From CATQGW01 sp965262235 (GTDB lineage: Bacteria; Chloroflexota; Dehalococcoidia; Bin125): 64,000 bases of DNA. The stretch covers positions 1,922,001 to 1,986,000 of the forward strand of contig OZ253504.1 of the NCBI GenBank assembly GCA_965262235.1, given 5' to 3'. The notes under the pieces are model-generated. The model had not been told where the DNA came from. It worked only from the letters and a program-made list of their open reading frames with translations, and did not search any database. Made by a program: the position numbers and the translations under genes. Shown here in pieces: positions 41,438 through 49,113 of this stretch (position 1 is its first letter; each line of letters starts with the position of its first letter).

Positions 41438-42124
41438 TGGCACGGACGCGCGACAGCTACGCCGCGCTCGCTGTCGGGCGACTTCCGACTGCTGTGGGGC
41501 GGCACCCTGTTCGCCACCACCGTCTTCATGACCAGCTTCCTGCTCTACCTGGTCGTTGGCGTGGTCGCCCTGGCGACCAACGTCCCGCTCGCCGGCAAGG
41601 TCACGGGAAGCCGGGCATGGCCCTTGTTGATCGGGTTTGGCTTCCTGGTGGCAATGGTGTTCGTGATGGGCGCCCTGACGCCGACCTTCTTCGCATTGAT
41701 GCTGGTCGCAATCCTCGTCGGGATTTCCACGACCGGCGTGATGCTGGTCAATCAGGCGCTGATCATGACCAATACGCGGCCCGAGTACTTCGGCCGAGTG
41801 ATGTCGTTCGTGGTCCTGGGATTCGCCGCGCAGACGCTGCTCGCTCCGATCTGGGGCCTCAGCGCCGATGCGATCGGCGGTCGTGAAACGCTGATCATGG
41901 TCGCCTTGATCATCGCCGCGGCGTCCACGTTGCTCACGCTGGGCTGGCTGCGCGTGCGCCGCTTGCGCCTGGAGGCTGGCACGCCGGCCGCGGCCGCGGC
42001 GTCCGAACCTGCGCCGATCGTCGCTCCGCCCCTGCCGATCCCCGCGTTCACGGCGCGAGCCGCCCCCATCTCGCGGGCGCGTGCGCAGAAGCCTCGCCGG
42101 GCCATCGGCGCTGATGGTGATTAG
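41437..42124 (+). pseudogene. MFS exporter, tandem array copy 4: internal deletion and frameshift
   Basis: ATG 41437 overlaps the copy 3 stop. Frame 1 starts MARTRDSYAALAVG, but the expected continuation GDFRLLWGGTLFATTVF is in frame 2, so one base has been lost or gained near 41471-41482. Helix 1 (TVFMTSFLL) then joins directly to LVVGVVALATNVPLAGKV, which aligns with helix 7 of the other copies: about 200 residues are missing. The rest is intact (LVNQALIMTNTRPEYFGRVM) and ends in a decayed tail (AFTARAAPISRARAQKP). ATG 41528 could still yield a 198-residue half-transporter. Confidence 0.85.
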
Positions 42125-42145
42125 GCTCAGCGGAGGAGGCGACTG

Positions 42146-43585
42146 ATGGGCGCGATGCGACAGAATTTCGCGGCGCTGGCCGAGCGCGAGTTCCGCCTGC
42201 TCTGGGGCGGTTCACTGCTGGCCACGACGGCCTTCATGACCACGTTCATCCTCGTGCCGATCGTGGCCTACGACATCTCCGGCTCGTACACCTCAGTCGG
42301 CATTGCGCAGATGGGCATGGGCTTTGCGAGCGTCTTCCTCGGACCGTTTGGCGGAGTGATCGCCGATCGCTATCCCAAGAAACCGCTGGTGCTGTTGGGC
42401 CAGATCGTGCCCTGCCTGATCATCGTTGGGACCGGCCTGCTGATCGTGACGGACAACATCACGATCCCGCTGCTGTTCGGCTCGACGCTGCTGATGGGCG
42501 CGGCGTTCGCCTTGATGGGGCCCGCCCGGCAGGCCTGGGTGACCGACCTGGTGCCGCCCCGACTGTTGGCCAACGCCGTCGCGCTACAGCAGATGTCGAT
42601 CAACATCGCCCAGGTCTTCGGGCCTGCGATGGCGTCCGTGATCGTCTTCGCCTTCGGCGTCGACGCGGGCATCCTCTTCCTGCTGGTCGCGGCGTTGTTC
42701 GTGATCGTGATCCCGCTCACGACCATGCTGCCCAACACCCAGCCGTCGCGGAAGGCCGGTGGCTGGAGCGAGGCGCGGCGCGAGCTGGTCGGCGGCTTCA
42801 ACTACCTCCGGACCCGCACGCGGCTGCGCTCGCTGTGGCTCTTCTGGCTGCTCATCGTCGTCTGCGGGTTCGCGATGCAGACGCTGCTGCCGGGCATCAT
42901 GGAGCGTGAATTCGGCCTCGACAGCTCCCAGGCGCTGCCCATCTATCTCGTCTTCGGCGTCTCCGCGCTGGCGATCAACATTCCTCTGGCCGGCATGGTC
43001 TCAGGTCGCTGGGCCTGGCACCTACTGATCGCCACCTCCGTGCTGATGGGCGTCGGGCTGTGGCTGGTCGCCTGGGCGCCGACCTACGGCCTGTTCATCA
43101 TCCTTGCTGCGGTCGCGGGCGCCGGACGCTCCGGTGTGATGCTGGTCAATCAGTCGATCCTGATGTCCAACACGCGCCCCGAATACTTCGGGCGCGTGAT
43201 GTCCTGGGTGCTGATCGCGTTCGGGCTCCAGGCCTTTCTCGCGCCCGTCTGGGGCGCGATCGCCGACGCGGTCGGCGGGCGCGAAACCCTTTTGATCGTC
43301 GGGGTGATCGTCTTCGCCAGCACGGCGTTGATGGTGCTCGCCTGGCTGCGGACGCGTCACATTCCCGCGGAATCCGGCACCGGCGCCGCGCATGCGGCGG
43401 GCGACACTTCAGATCTCCCTGCGGCGCCGCCGCCAACCGCGCGCCCGAGCCGGCCTCCAACGCTGGCCGAGCCGCCGCTCACCGCTCCCAGCCCGGCGTT
43501 CAGCGCGGCCTTCGCGGCGCGCGTCGCCCCGGTCGTGCTGATGGAAGGTCAGAAATCGCGTACCGCGATCCTCAGCGGCGATTAG
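42146..43585 (+). CDS. MFS exporter, tandem array copy 5
   Basis: This 479-residue MFS transporter is the longest of the array. FAALAEREFRLLWGGSLLAT, GGVIADRYPKKPLV, LVNQSILMSNTRPEYFGRVM and about 12 helices are present. The linker (residues 425-455) is unusually rich in Pro and Ala, with PPPTARPSRPPT, and is followed by FAARVAPVVLMEGQKS. GGAGGAG precedes ATG 42146. It resembles copy 6 most in the second half. Confidence 0.9.
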   Translation: MGAMRQNFAALAEREFRLLWGGSLLATTAFMTTFILVPIVAYDISGSYTSVGIAQMGMGFASVFLGPFGGVIADRYPKKPLVLLGQIVPCLIIVGTGLLIVTDNITIPLLFGSTLLMGAAFALMGPARQAWVTDLVPPRLLANAVALQQMSINIAQVFGPAMASVIVFAFGVDAGILFLLVAALFVIVIPLTTMLPNTQPSRKAGGWSEARRELVGGFNYLRTRTRLRSLWLFWLLIVVCGFAMQTLLPGIMEREFGLDSSQALPIYLVFGVSALAINIPLAGMVSGRWAWHLLIATSVLMGVGLWLVAWAPTYGLFIILAAVAGAGRSGVMLVNQSILMSNTRPEYFGRVMSWVLIAFGLQAFLAPVWGAIADAVGGRETLLIVGVIVFASTALMVLAWLRTRHIPAESGTGAAHAAGDTSDLPAAPPPTARPSRPPTLAEPPLTAPSPAFSAAFAARVAPVVLMEGQKSRTAILSGD

Positions 43586-43595
43586 CCTGACCCTA

Positions 43596-45005
43596 ATGAA
43601 TCACCTCTCCGTCACGTTTGCCGCACTGCGCGTGCGCGACTATCGATTGCTCTGGTCGGGGTCGTTGCTTGCCACGACCGCGTTCATGACCACCTTCATC
43701 CTGGTGCCGATCGTCGCCTACGAGATCACCGGCTCCTACGCGGCTTCCGGCATTGCCCAGTCAGGGATGGTGGCGCAGTTGATCTTCGGGCCGTTCGGCG
43801 GCGTCATCGCCGACCGCTACAAGAAGAAGCCACTGGTGCTCGGCAGCCAGATCATCCCCTGCGCGATCATCGTCGTCACGGGCATCCTGATCGTGACCGA
43901 CCGGATCACTATCCCAATGCTCTTCGCCTCCACCTTTCTGACCGGCGCGACGTTCTCGCTGATGGGGCCGGCGCGTCAGTCATGGGTCGTTGAGCTTGTG
44001 CCAGCGAAGCTGCTGCCCAACGCCGTGGCGCTGCAAAATATGTCGATCAACGTCGCAGCGGTGCTCGGCCCAATGATGGCCTCGATCCTCGTCCTCTCGA
44101 TGGGCCTGAACTCCGGAATCCTCTACCTGCTGGTTGCCTCCCTGTTCGTCGTGGTGGTGCCCTTGACCACCCTGATCAGCGGCAGCGGCAGGGCCACGCC
44201 GCCGGACCAACGCAAGCCGATGACCATTGAGATGATGGCCGGCCTGCGCTACATCACCAGCCGTCCGGAGCTGCGCAGCCTGTGGCTGTTCTTCATGTTG
44301 ATCGTCGTCACGGGTTTCGCGCTGCAAACATTGATTCCCGGACTGCTCAACCAGGAGTTCGGACGCTCCGAGCAGGAAGCGACGGTCGTTGCCCTGATCT
44401 GGGGACTGACCGCTCTGCCACTCAACGTGGTGCTGGCCGGTCTCGTTGGCGGCCGCTACCCCTGGCCACTGCTCTTCCTGTCCGCCGCCGCACTGGCCGG
44501 CGGCATTTGGATGACCGCTGTGGCGCCGACATATGCGATCCTGCTGATCGTCTCCGCCGTCGCCGGAGGCGCACGCTCGTCGGTGATGCTGCTCAATCAA
44601 ACGATCCTGATGTCCAACACGCGTCCCGAATACTTCGGCCGCGTGATGAGCTGGATCTTCATCGCCTTCGGCCTGCAGGGCATCCTGGCGCCCGTCTGGG
44701 GCATCGTCGCGGACGCCATCGGCGGCCGAGGGACGCTCTTGATCGTCGGCCTGGTCGTTGTCGTCGGCACCATCCTGATGGCGATATCCCGGGCCAGAAC
44801 CCGCCGCATCCTGCCGGAGCCGGGTACAGCCGCCGCCTCAATCGCCGCTGACCAACTACCTGAACCAGATCCCGCGCAACCCGAACCCAGAACCGCCCCC
44901 AGCCCGGCAATCAGCTCCTTGTTCGCCGCGAGAGTCGCCCCGATCGTGCTGATGGAGGGCCAGCGCCCCGGCAGCGCCGACGCGCCCGCCCCGGGCGGCG
45001 ACTAG
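43596..45005 (+). CDS. MFS exporter, tandem array copy 6
   Basis: This 469-residue MFS transporter has FAALRVRDYRLLWSGSLLAT, GGVIADRYKKKPLV, LLNQTILMSNTRPEYFGRVM and tail FAARVAPIVLMEGQRPG. It starts 10 bases after the copy 5 stop with no strong ribosome site, so coupling is likely. It is the last gene of the array; about 90 bases later a minus-strand coiled-coil gene ends. The tail after the motif (SADAPAPGGD) varies among copies. Confidence 0.9.
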   Translation: MNHLSVTFAALRVRDYRLLWSGSLLATTAFMTTFILVPIVAYEITGSYAASGIAQSGMVAQLIFGPFGGVIADRYKKKPLVLGSQIIPCAIIVVTGILIVTDRITIPMLFASTFLTGATFSLMGPARQSWVVELVPAKLLPNAVALQNMSINVAAVLGPMMASILVLSMGLNSGILYLLVASLFVVVVPLTTLISGSGRATPPDQRKPMTIEMMAGLRYITSRPELRSLWLFFMLIVVTGFALQTLIPGLLNQEFGRSEQEATVVALIWGLTALPLNVVLAGLVGGRYPWPLLFLSAAALAGGIWMTAVAPTYAILLIVSAVAGGARSSVMLLNQTILMSNTRPEYFGRVMSWIFIAFGLQGILAPVWGIVADAIGGRGTLLIVGLVVVVGTILMAISRARTRRILPEPGTAAASIAADQLPEPDPAQPEPRTAPSPAISSLFAARVAPIVLMEGQRPGSADAPAPGGD

Positions 45006-45091
45006 CGCCCCGGCTACCCCTGCGCGAGCTCGCCGAGCAGCGCGCGGGTGGGCCAGGTGCGGTAGAACTCCGGGCTGATCGTCGCCCGCGA

Positions 45092-45727
45092 TCAGTCGTC
45101 GGGCGGTTCGCCGCCGTCGCGCTGCGCCCGCACCCACGCCAGAATCTCGCCAACCGGTTCCCGCAGCTCCGCGACCTCCACGACCATCCCGCGCAGCTCC
45201 GCAACCTCTCCGCGCAGTTCCGCGATCTCGCCGCGCAGCCCCGCGACCTCTCCGCGCAGTTCCGCGACCTCTCCGCGCAGCGCCACGAGCGCTCGGCCGT
45301 GTTGAGCGACGATCCGCTCCAAGCGGTCAATGGACTCTCGGTTCCCTCGCGCGATGACGGTCAGGGCATCCACGAGCGTGGTGAGGGCATCCACGCGCTC
45401 GGTCAGGGCGTCGAGGCGCTGCTCCGTTCGCGGAAAGTGTTCCCCGGTGCGGCGCTGGAGCAAGCGCAGCTCGACCAGGATCTCGCCCAGCAGATGCGCA
45501 AGGCTGCTGTCCGTCTCTTCCAGGGCCGTCAGACGCTCATGGACCGAGCTGATCTCGCCCTGCATCCCCTCGACATCGCCGTGAACGGTGGTCAGGGCGG
45601 CGATCAGGTCGGTGACGGTGCGGGCGCTCGGCGTGCGTAGCTCGATTAGGTCGAAGGCGGCGGCCAACTCAGGCTCCATGCCGGCAGCTCGCAGGATCTC
45701 CGACCAGGTCATCTCAGGTGATGTCAT
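45092..45727 (-). CDS. Coiled-coil protein with DNA-level heptad repeats
   Basis: This 211-residue protein of unknown family has a globular N-terminus (about 1-45, WSEILRAAGMEPELAAAFDL), a long coiled coil with Leu/Val at heptad positions (LDALTERVDALTTLVDALTV), and five near-identical heptads, GEVAELR, GEVAGLR, GEIAELR, GEVAELR, GMVVEVAELR, encoded by 21-base repeats (about 45165-45290). The repeats suggest slippage-driven length change. It has no membrane helix. The ATG is leaderless: TATAAT lies 6 bases upstream. A gene remnant overlaps its 5' end. Confidence 0.8.
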   Translation of the reverse strand: MTSPEMTWSEILRAAGMEPELAAAFDLIELRTPSARTVTDLIAALTTVHGDVEGMQGEISSVHERLTALEETDSSLAHLLGEILVELRLLQRRTGEHFPRTEQRLDALTERVDALTTLVDALTVIARGNRESIDRLERIVAQHGRALVALRGEVAELRGEVAGLRGEIAELRGEVAELRGMVVEVAELREPVGEILAWVRAQRDGGEPPDD

Positions 45728-45936
45728 GCGGTCATTATAGTGTATGGAGCGACGATGTGGTTGCCCGACAGGTGGCGAGGTCCCCCAATCGACTTCAGGT
45801 CCTGTTCCCCGCCCCCATCCAAGCAGCGCAGGATCAGCTCCAACATGCGTGTGGCATCAGGGCTGGTCGCGCCAGAAGTGGCAAGCGACTCGGCGATCAG
45901 CCGCGCCTGCTCATCGCTGAAGCCGGTGTCGACCGA
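45724..45936 (-). pseudogene. Remnant of a small helical protein upstream of the coiled-coil gene
   Basis: After an in-frame TGA (45937-45939), the minus strand encodes TGFSDEQARLIAESLATSGA followed by TSPDATRMLELILRCLDGGG. GFSDEQARxIAE resembles the N-terminal helix of DUF1640-type coiled-coil proteins. There is no good start codon (only an internal ATG), and the frame ends at a TGA that overlaps the next gene's ATG. It is read as debris of an earlier gene. Confidence 0.3.
45728..45739 (-). promoter_or_regulatory. Leaderless -10 element (TATAAT + GACCGC)
   Basis: On the minus strand, consensus TATAAT (45739-45734) is followed by GACCGC and the ATG of the coiled-coil gene at 45727. No ribosome site is present. 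This is the best -10 hexamer among the six such signals in the window. Confidence 0.6.
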
Positions 45937-46210
45937 TCAGTCAAATTCTCGCAGCGCCTCACCCGACACGTGCATCTCCCACGATCAGCCCAGCGAAGAT
46001 CGCGCCGGTTCACATACCGTTACAGGCCCTGCTCTCTATACAGTCTGGAGGATCAGGCGCTGCGGCCTCTATAGAAAATCCTCATGTGCCAATTGACGAC
46101 CTGTGTGGGTATCGCACAAGTAACATAGTCTTCGTCGTCTTGCGGGAAGGTCAGAACGCCCGGCGAACGGCAGGTCTTTCAGTCGTCTGCGTGGTCGCTG
46201 GCTTCTGGCA
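45740..46210. other. 471-base stretch without an intact gene, lower GC
   Basis: Apart from the helical-protein remnant at 45724-45936, I see no gene. GC content drops toward the HEPN-like gene. Stop codons are frequent in all frames past 45940. No tRNA-like cloverleaf, repeat or terminator was recognised. Confidence 0.55.
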
Positions 46211-46939
46211 CTATTGCCCCACCCTACCCGTATCTTCGATGGAAATGGAGTGGCCGTGCCTCATATCACTATTCGACTTGTGAGTGAGTAAGGCGAACAA
46301 GATAGTATGGGCCGCTGAGTCCAAGTGAAACCATGCTGACACGATGGGGCCCTTATCGACGAGTTGCGGCCTGTATCTTATCGTCGTGTACAAGTTATCG
46401 TAGGTGGAAAATATCACCTTGATCGACGGTAGGCGTACGATTTGATCTGGAAGCGGAGGGATGTGCCCTACCAATTGATACGCAAGTGACAACTGCTGCC
46501 TCGCGACGGGATGCACCAAGTCATAGAGTTGTGAGAGTTGGTGCCGACGCTTAATCTCTTGCCCACATAGACGCAAGAGTGCTTTCATGCCGATTTCTAC
46601 CATGAATGCCCGCGCGACCAAGCCCACGTCTTGGTATAGGCACATCATTATCTGCGACTGCCTGAGTTCCAGGTCGGGGACGTCGTCATCGTTGCCCAAC
46701 ATGACCATCTCGTTGACCTTCGAGGCGTAGCTTTCGGTGAGCGTTCCCTCTTCAGATCGTGCCAGACTGAGGACCATGGCCTCGATGTGGGGCTGCACCT
46801 CCATGAGGTGGAAGAAGCGCTCAGTCCAAAACTGAGAGTCGTCGTTAGGTGTTGAGTCGCTCACTTCCCAATGTGCACTGCCCGCGACCGGCAACGAATG
46901 CTCGCGGTTGATAACGAGGCGGCGTCTGGAGTCGGCCAT
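46211..46939 (-). CDS. HEPN-like protein, probably horizontally acquired
   Basis: This 242-residue protein is encoded at visibly lower GC than its neighbours. After a 100-residue N-terminus it has MVEIGMKALLRLCGQEIKRR then HQLSQLYDLVHPVARQQLSL, the helix-loop-helix arrangement of HEPN domains (E.GMKALL ... H.L..LY..L.P). YTTIRYRP follows as in some HEPN families. HEPN proteins are often RNases in abortive infection or toxin systems; the canonical Rx4-6H is not clearly placed here, so nuclease activity is uncertain. No partner antitoxin or nucleotidyltransferase is adjacent. ATG 46939 is preferred over TTG 46945. Confidence 0.6.
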   Translation of the reverse strand: MADSRRRLVINREHSLPVAGSAHWEVSDSTPNDDSQFWTERFFHLMEVQPHIEAMVLSLARSEEGTLTESYASKVNEMVMLGNDDDVPDLELRQSQIMMCLYQDVGLVARAFMVEIGMKALLRLCGQEIKRRHQLSQLYDLVHPVARQQLSLAYQLVGHIPPLPDQIVRLPSIKVIFSTYDNLYTTIRYRPQLVDKGPIVSAWFHLDSAAHTILFALLTHKSNSDMRHGHSISIEDTGRVGQ

Positions 46940-47057
46940 GGTCAACTCAGGTTACCACGAGGTCTCCGCCCTGCGATGGCTCCAGGTAGCCAATGCCGAA
47001 GCACCTGTTGAAGCGGACACAGACAGTCAGGCTGAGATCGATCTCGGTCCTGCTCGG

Positions 47058-48032
47058 TTAGTCAACCTGCGCCAACTCCCCGAGAAACGCTCGCGTCCGC
47101 TCGATGTGTGACTCGGCGTCGTCGACCATGACTACGATCGCAGCCAGCATTTCGTCGACTCCGTAGTCGTTGTGCATTGCGCGGACCTGGTCGCCGACTT
47201 CCGATTCCGAGCCTGAGATGATCAGGGCGTCGGCCATGCGGTCGGTGAAGTCGCGACCGGCGGCTTCGTCGTACCCGGCGTCCTGGAGCATCTGCGAGTA
47301 GTAGGGCAGGCGCTGGTAGAAACCGAACTGGCGTTTGGCGGCGGCGCGGATCGCTTCCTGGTCTTCGCTCAGGACGATCGGCGTGTGCACGACCATCTGT
47401 GGCTTCGGTCGTCCGGCGGCGTCGGCGCCGGCCTGCTGCGCCGGCGCGGCGACATCGCGGATGTAGGGCAGCGGCGACATCCAGGAGATGCCGCCGGCGG
47501 TGATCTCGCCGCTCAGCCGGAAGGCCTTCTGGCGCAGCGCGGCGATCATCGTCTGCACCTGCGTCGGGCCGCCCGGCAGCTGCCCGCGGGCGGTCAGGAT
47601 TTCGCCCTCAAAGTTGACCTCGCCTTCCTCAAGCAGCGCTCGGCAGATCGTGACGTACTCGCGCAGGTGTGAGAGCGGCTTCTCGAAGGGGATGCCCCAG
47701 GTGCCCTCGATCGCCGGCTTGTGCGACGGCCCGAGGCCGAGGATCATCCGCCCCGGCGCCATCTGATCGACCGAGGCCGCACCCTGCACCATCGAGAGCG
47801 GGTGGCGCGGGTAGGTCGGCACGATCGACGTGCCGAAGGTGATCCGCTCGGCGCCGCTCAGCGCGGCCCCCACGAACACCGCGAACGGATCTGGAGCCAG
47901 CCCGCCGACGGTCAGCCAGGCGGTGTCGAGCCCCGCTTTGTCGGCCTCGACGATCCCCTCGATCAGCGCCGGCGCGCCCATCATCTGAATGTTCTGTAGC
48001 GCGATGTGCACGCCGATCCGCATGTTCTTCAC
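47058..48032 (-). CDS. LLM-class flavin-dependent oxidoreductase
   Basis: This 324-residue luciferase-like TIM-barrel protein uses FMN or F420. It begins VKNMRIGVHIALQNIQMMGA and shows AWLTVGGLAPDPFAVFVGAA, ITFGTSIVPTYPRHPLSMVQ and PGRMILGLGPSHKPAIEG, the typical substrate and flavin-phosphate strands. The GTG at 48032 has GGAGG upstream. Two more family members lie at 49114 and 52220, all within 6 kb. Such expanded monooxygenase sets are a hallmark of SAR202-like genomes and are thought to attack recalcitrant organic matter; the substrate is unknown. Confidence 0.92.
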   Translation of the reverse strand: MKNMRIGVHIALQNIQMMGAPALIEGIVEADKAGLDTAWLTVGGLAPDPFAVFVGAALSGAERITFGTSIVPTYPRHPLSMVQGAASVDQMAPGRMILGLGPSHKPAIEGTWGIPFEKPLSHLREYVTICRALLEEGEVNFEGEILTARGQLPGGPTQVQTMIAALRQKAFRLSGEITAGGISWMSPLPYIRDVAAPAQQAGADAAGRPKPQMVVHTPIVLSEDQEAIRAAAKRQFGFYQRLPYYSQMLQDAGYDEAAGRDFTDRMADALIISGSESEVGDQVRAMHNDYGVDEMLAAIVVMVDDAESHIERTRAFLGELAQVD

Positions 48033-48137
48033 GGTGAGGCCTCCTTCAGGCGAGTGTTTAGCGGGAGGATACTCGCGGCGCACAAACCGCCCGACGGGGC
48101 GTCGCTCGGCGTCACCGCGCGATCCCCCGGACGCGAG

Positions 48138-48164
48138 TGTGGGCGCCCGCGAGGGACGCCCACA
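48138..48164. terminator. Possible hairpin between two minus-strand genes
   Basis: TGTGGGCG (48138-48145) and CGCCCACA (48157-48164) form an 8-bp perfect stem with an 11-base loop, 56 bases after the metallo-hydrolase stop. No U-tract follows on the minus strand, so terminator function is weakly supported. Confidence 0.3.
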
Positions 48165-48219
48165 TCTGGCTGGTCAGCCCGGTTGACGCGCTCAGCGCGC
48201 TCGCCGCACGGTGCGAGGA

Positions 48220-49062
48220 CTACTCGTAGACCGCGCCGGGCAGGTACTCGATCCGCTTCGCTCCGCGCACGCCGTCGACGACTCCCGAGCCGGTCGTGTC
48301 GTGGCCGGGCAGCAGGAAGGCGTCGTGCTCGGCGGCGATCTGTGCGATCTTGTCGATCGACGCGACCCAGTTCTCGGGCAGCATGTTGATCACGGACGGC
48401 GCCGCGGGTGGGCCGATCGTGTCGTGGAAATACATCGCGTCGGTGGTCAGGAACACCCAGCCGGTCGAGTCGAGCCGCGCCAATAGGCCCATCGTGCCCG
48501 GCGTGTGGCCCGGCAGCGAGATCGCCCAGAGGTCGCGGAAGATCTCCTGGTCGCCGTACATCAGCATCTGCGGAGCGCGCGAGACGAAGTTCCAGTCGGC
48601 GCGCACGAAGAACGCGTCGGCTGAGGCGACGTTGGTCACGCAGTGCCGCCACTCGTCCTCGTGGACGACGATGGTCGCGCCGGCATCCTCGAACAGCCGC
48701 AGCCCACCCGCGTGGTCGGCGTGCAGGTGGCCCTGAATCACGTGCGAGAAGTCCTCGGGCGCCCAACTGTGCTGCCGAAGCTGCGCTTCGAGGCAGTCGT
48801 CGGCGGTCACGCCTGAGAGGTCGACGAGGTCGGTCCAGTCGGACAGCCACTCCTCGGCGTGGTTTGTCGAGATGCCTGTCTCAAACAGGATCAGCCCCGC
48901 GTCGGGGTGCTCGATCACGTACGACAACGCCGGACACTGGTAGACGCCGTCAATGATGTCGCCGTCGTTGCGCTGCGGCGTGCGACCCGCGCTGGGGTCG
49001 AAGAGCATGTCCATCGGCACCGGGAACTTGCCGAGCTGCAGGCCGTGAATCTTGATTCCCAT
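48220..49062 (-). CDS. Metallo-beta-lactamase-fold hydrolase (lactonase-like)
   Basis: This 280-residue MBL-fold protein has the metal motif VIQGHLHADHAGGLRLF (HxHxDH near residue 112), a further His in AISLPGHTPGTMG near residue 185 and Asp in TTDAMYFHD, and the last His in LLPGHDTTGSG near 257. The layout fits N-acyl-homoserine lactonase-type hydrolases. It is flanked by two LLM monooxygenases on the same strand, so a ring lactone produced by Baeyer-Villiger-like oxidation is an attractive but unproven substrate. A GGAAACCA ribosome site is weak. Confidence 0.88.
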   Translation of the reverse strand: MGIKIHGLQLGKFPVPMDMLFDPSAGRTPQRNDGDIIDGVYQCPALSYVIEHPDAGLILFETGISTNHAEEWLSDWTDLVDLSGVTADDCLEAQLRQHSWAPEDFSHVIQGHLHADHAGGLRLFEDAGATIVVHEDEWRHCVTNVASADAFFVRADWNFVSRAPQMLMYGDQEIFRDLWAISLPGHTPGTMGLLARLDSTGWVFLTTDAMYFHDTIGPPAAPSVINMLPENWVASIDKIAQIAAEHDAFLLPGHDTTGSGVVDGVRGAKRIEYLPGAVYE

Positions 49063-49113
49063 GTTGGTTTCCTCGATTTCGTTCTGGATGCTGGCTGGTA
49101 GGTGGGCGGCTGC

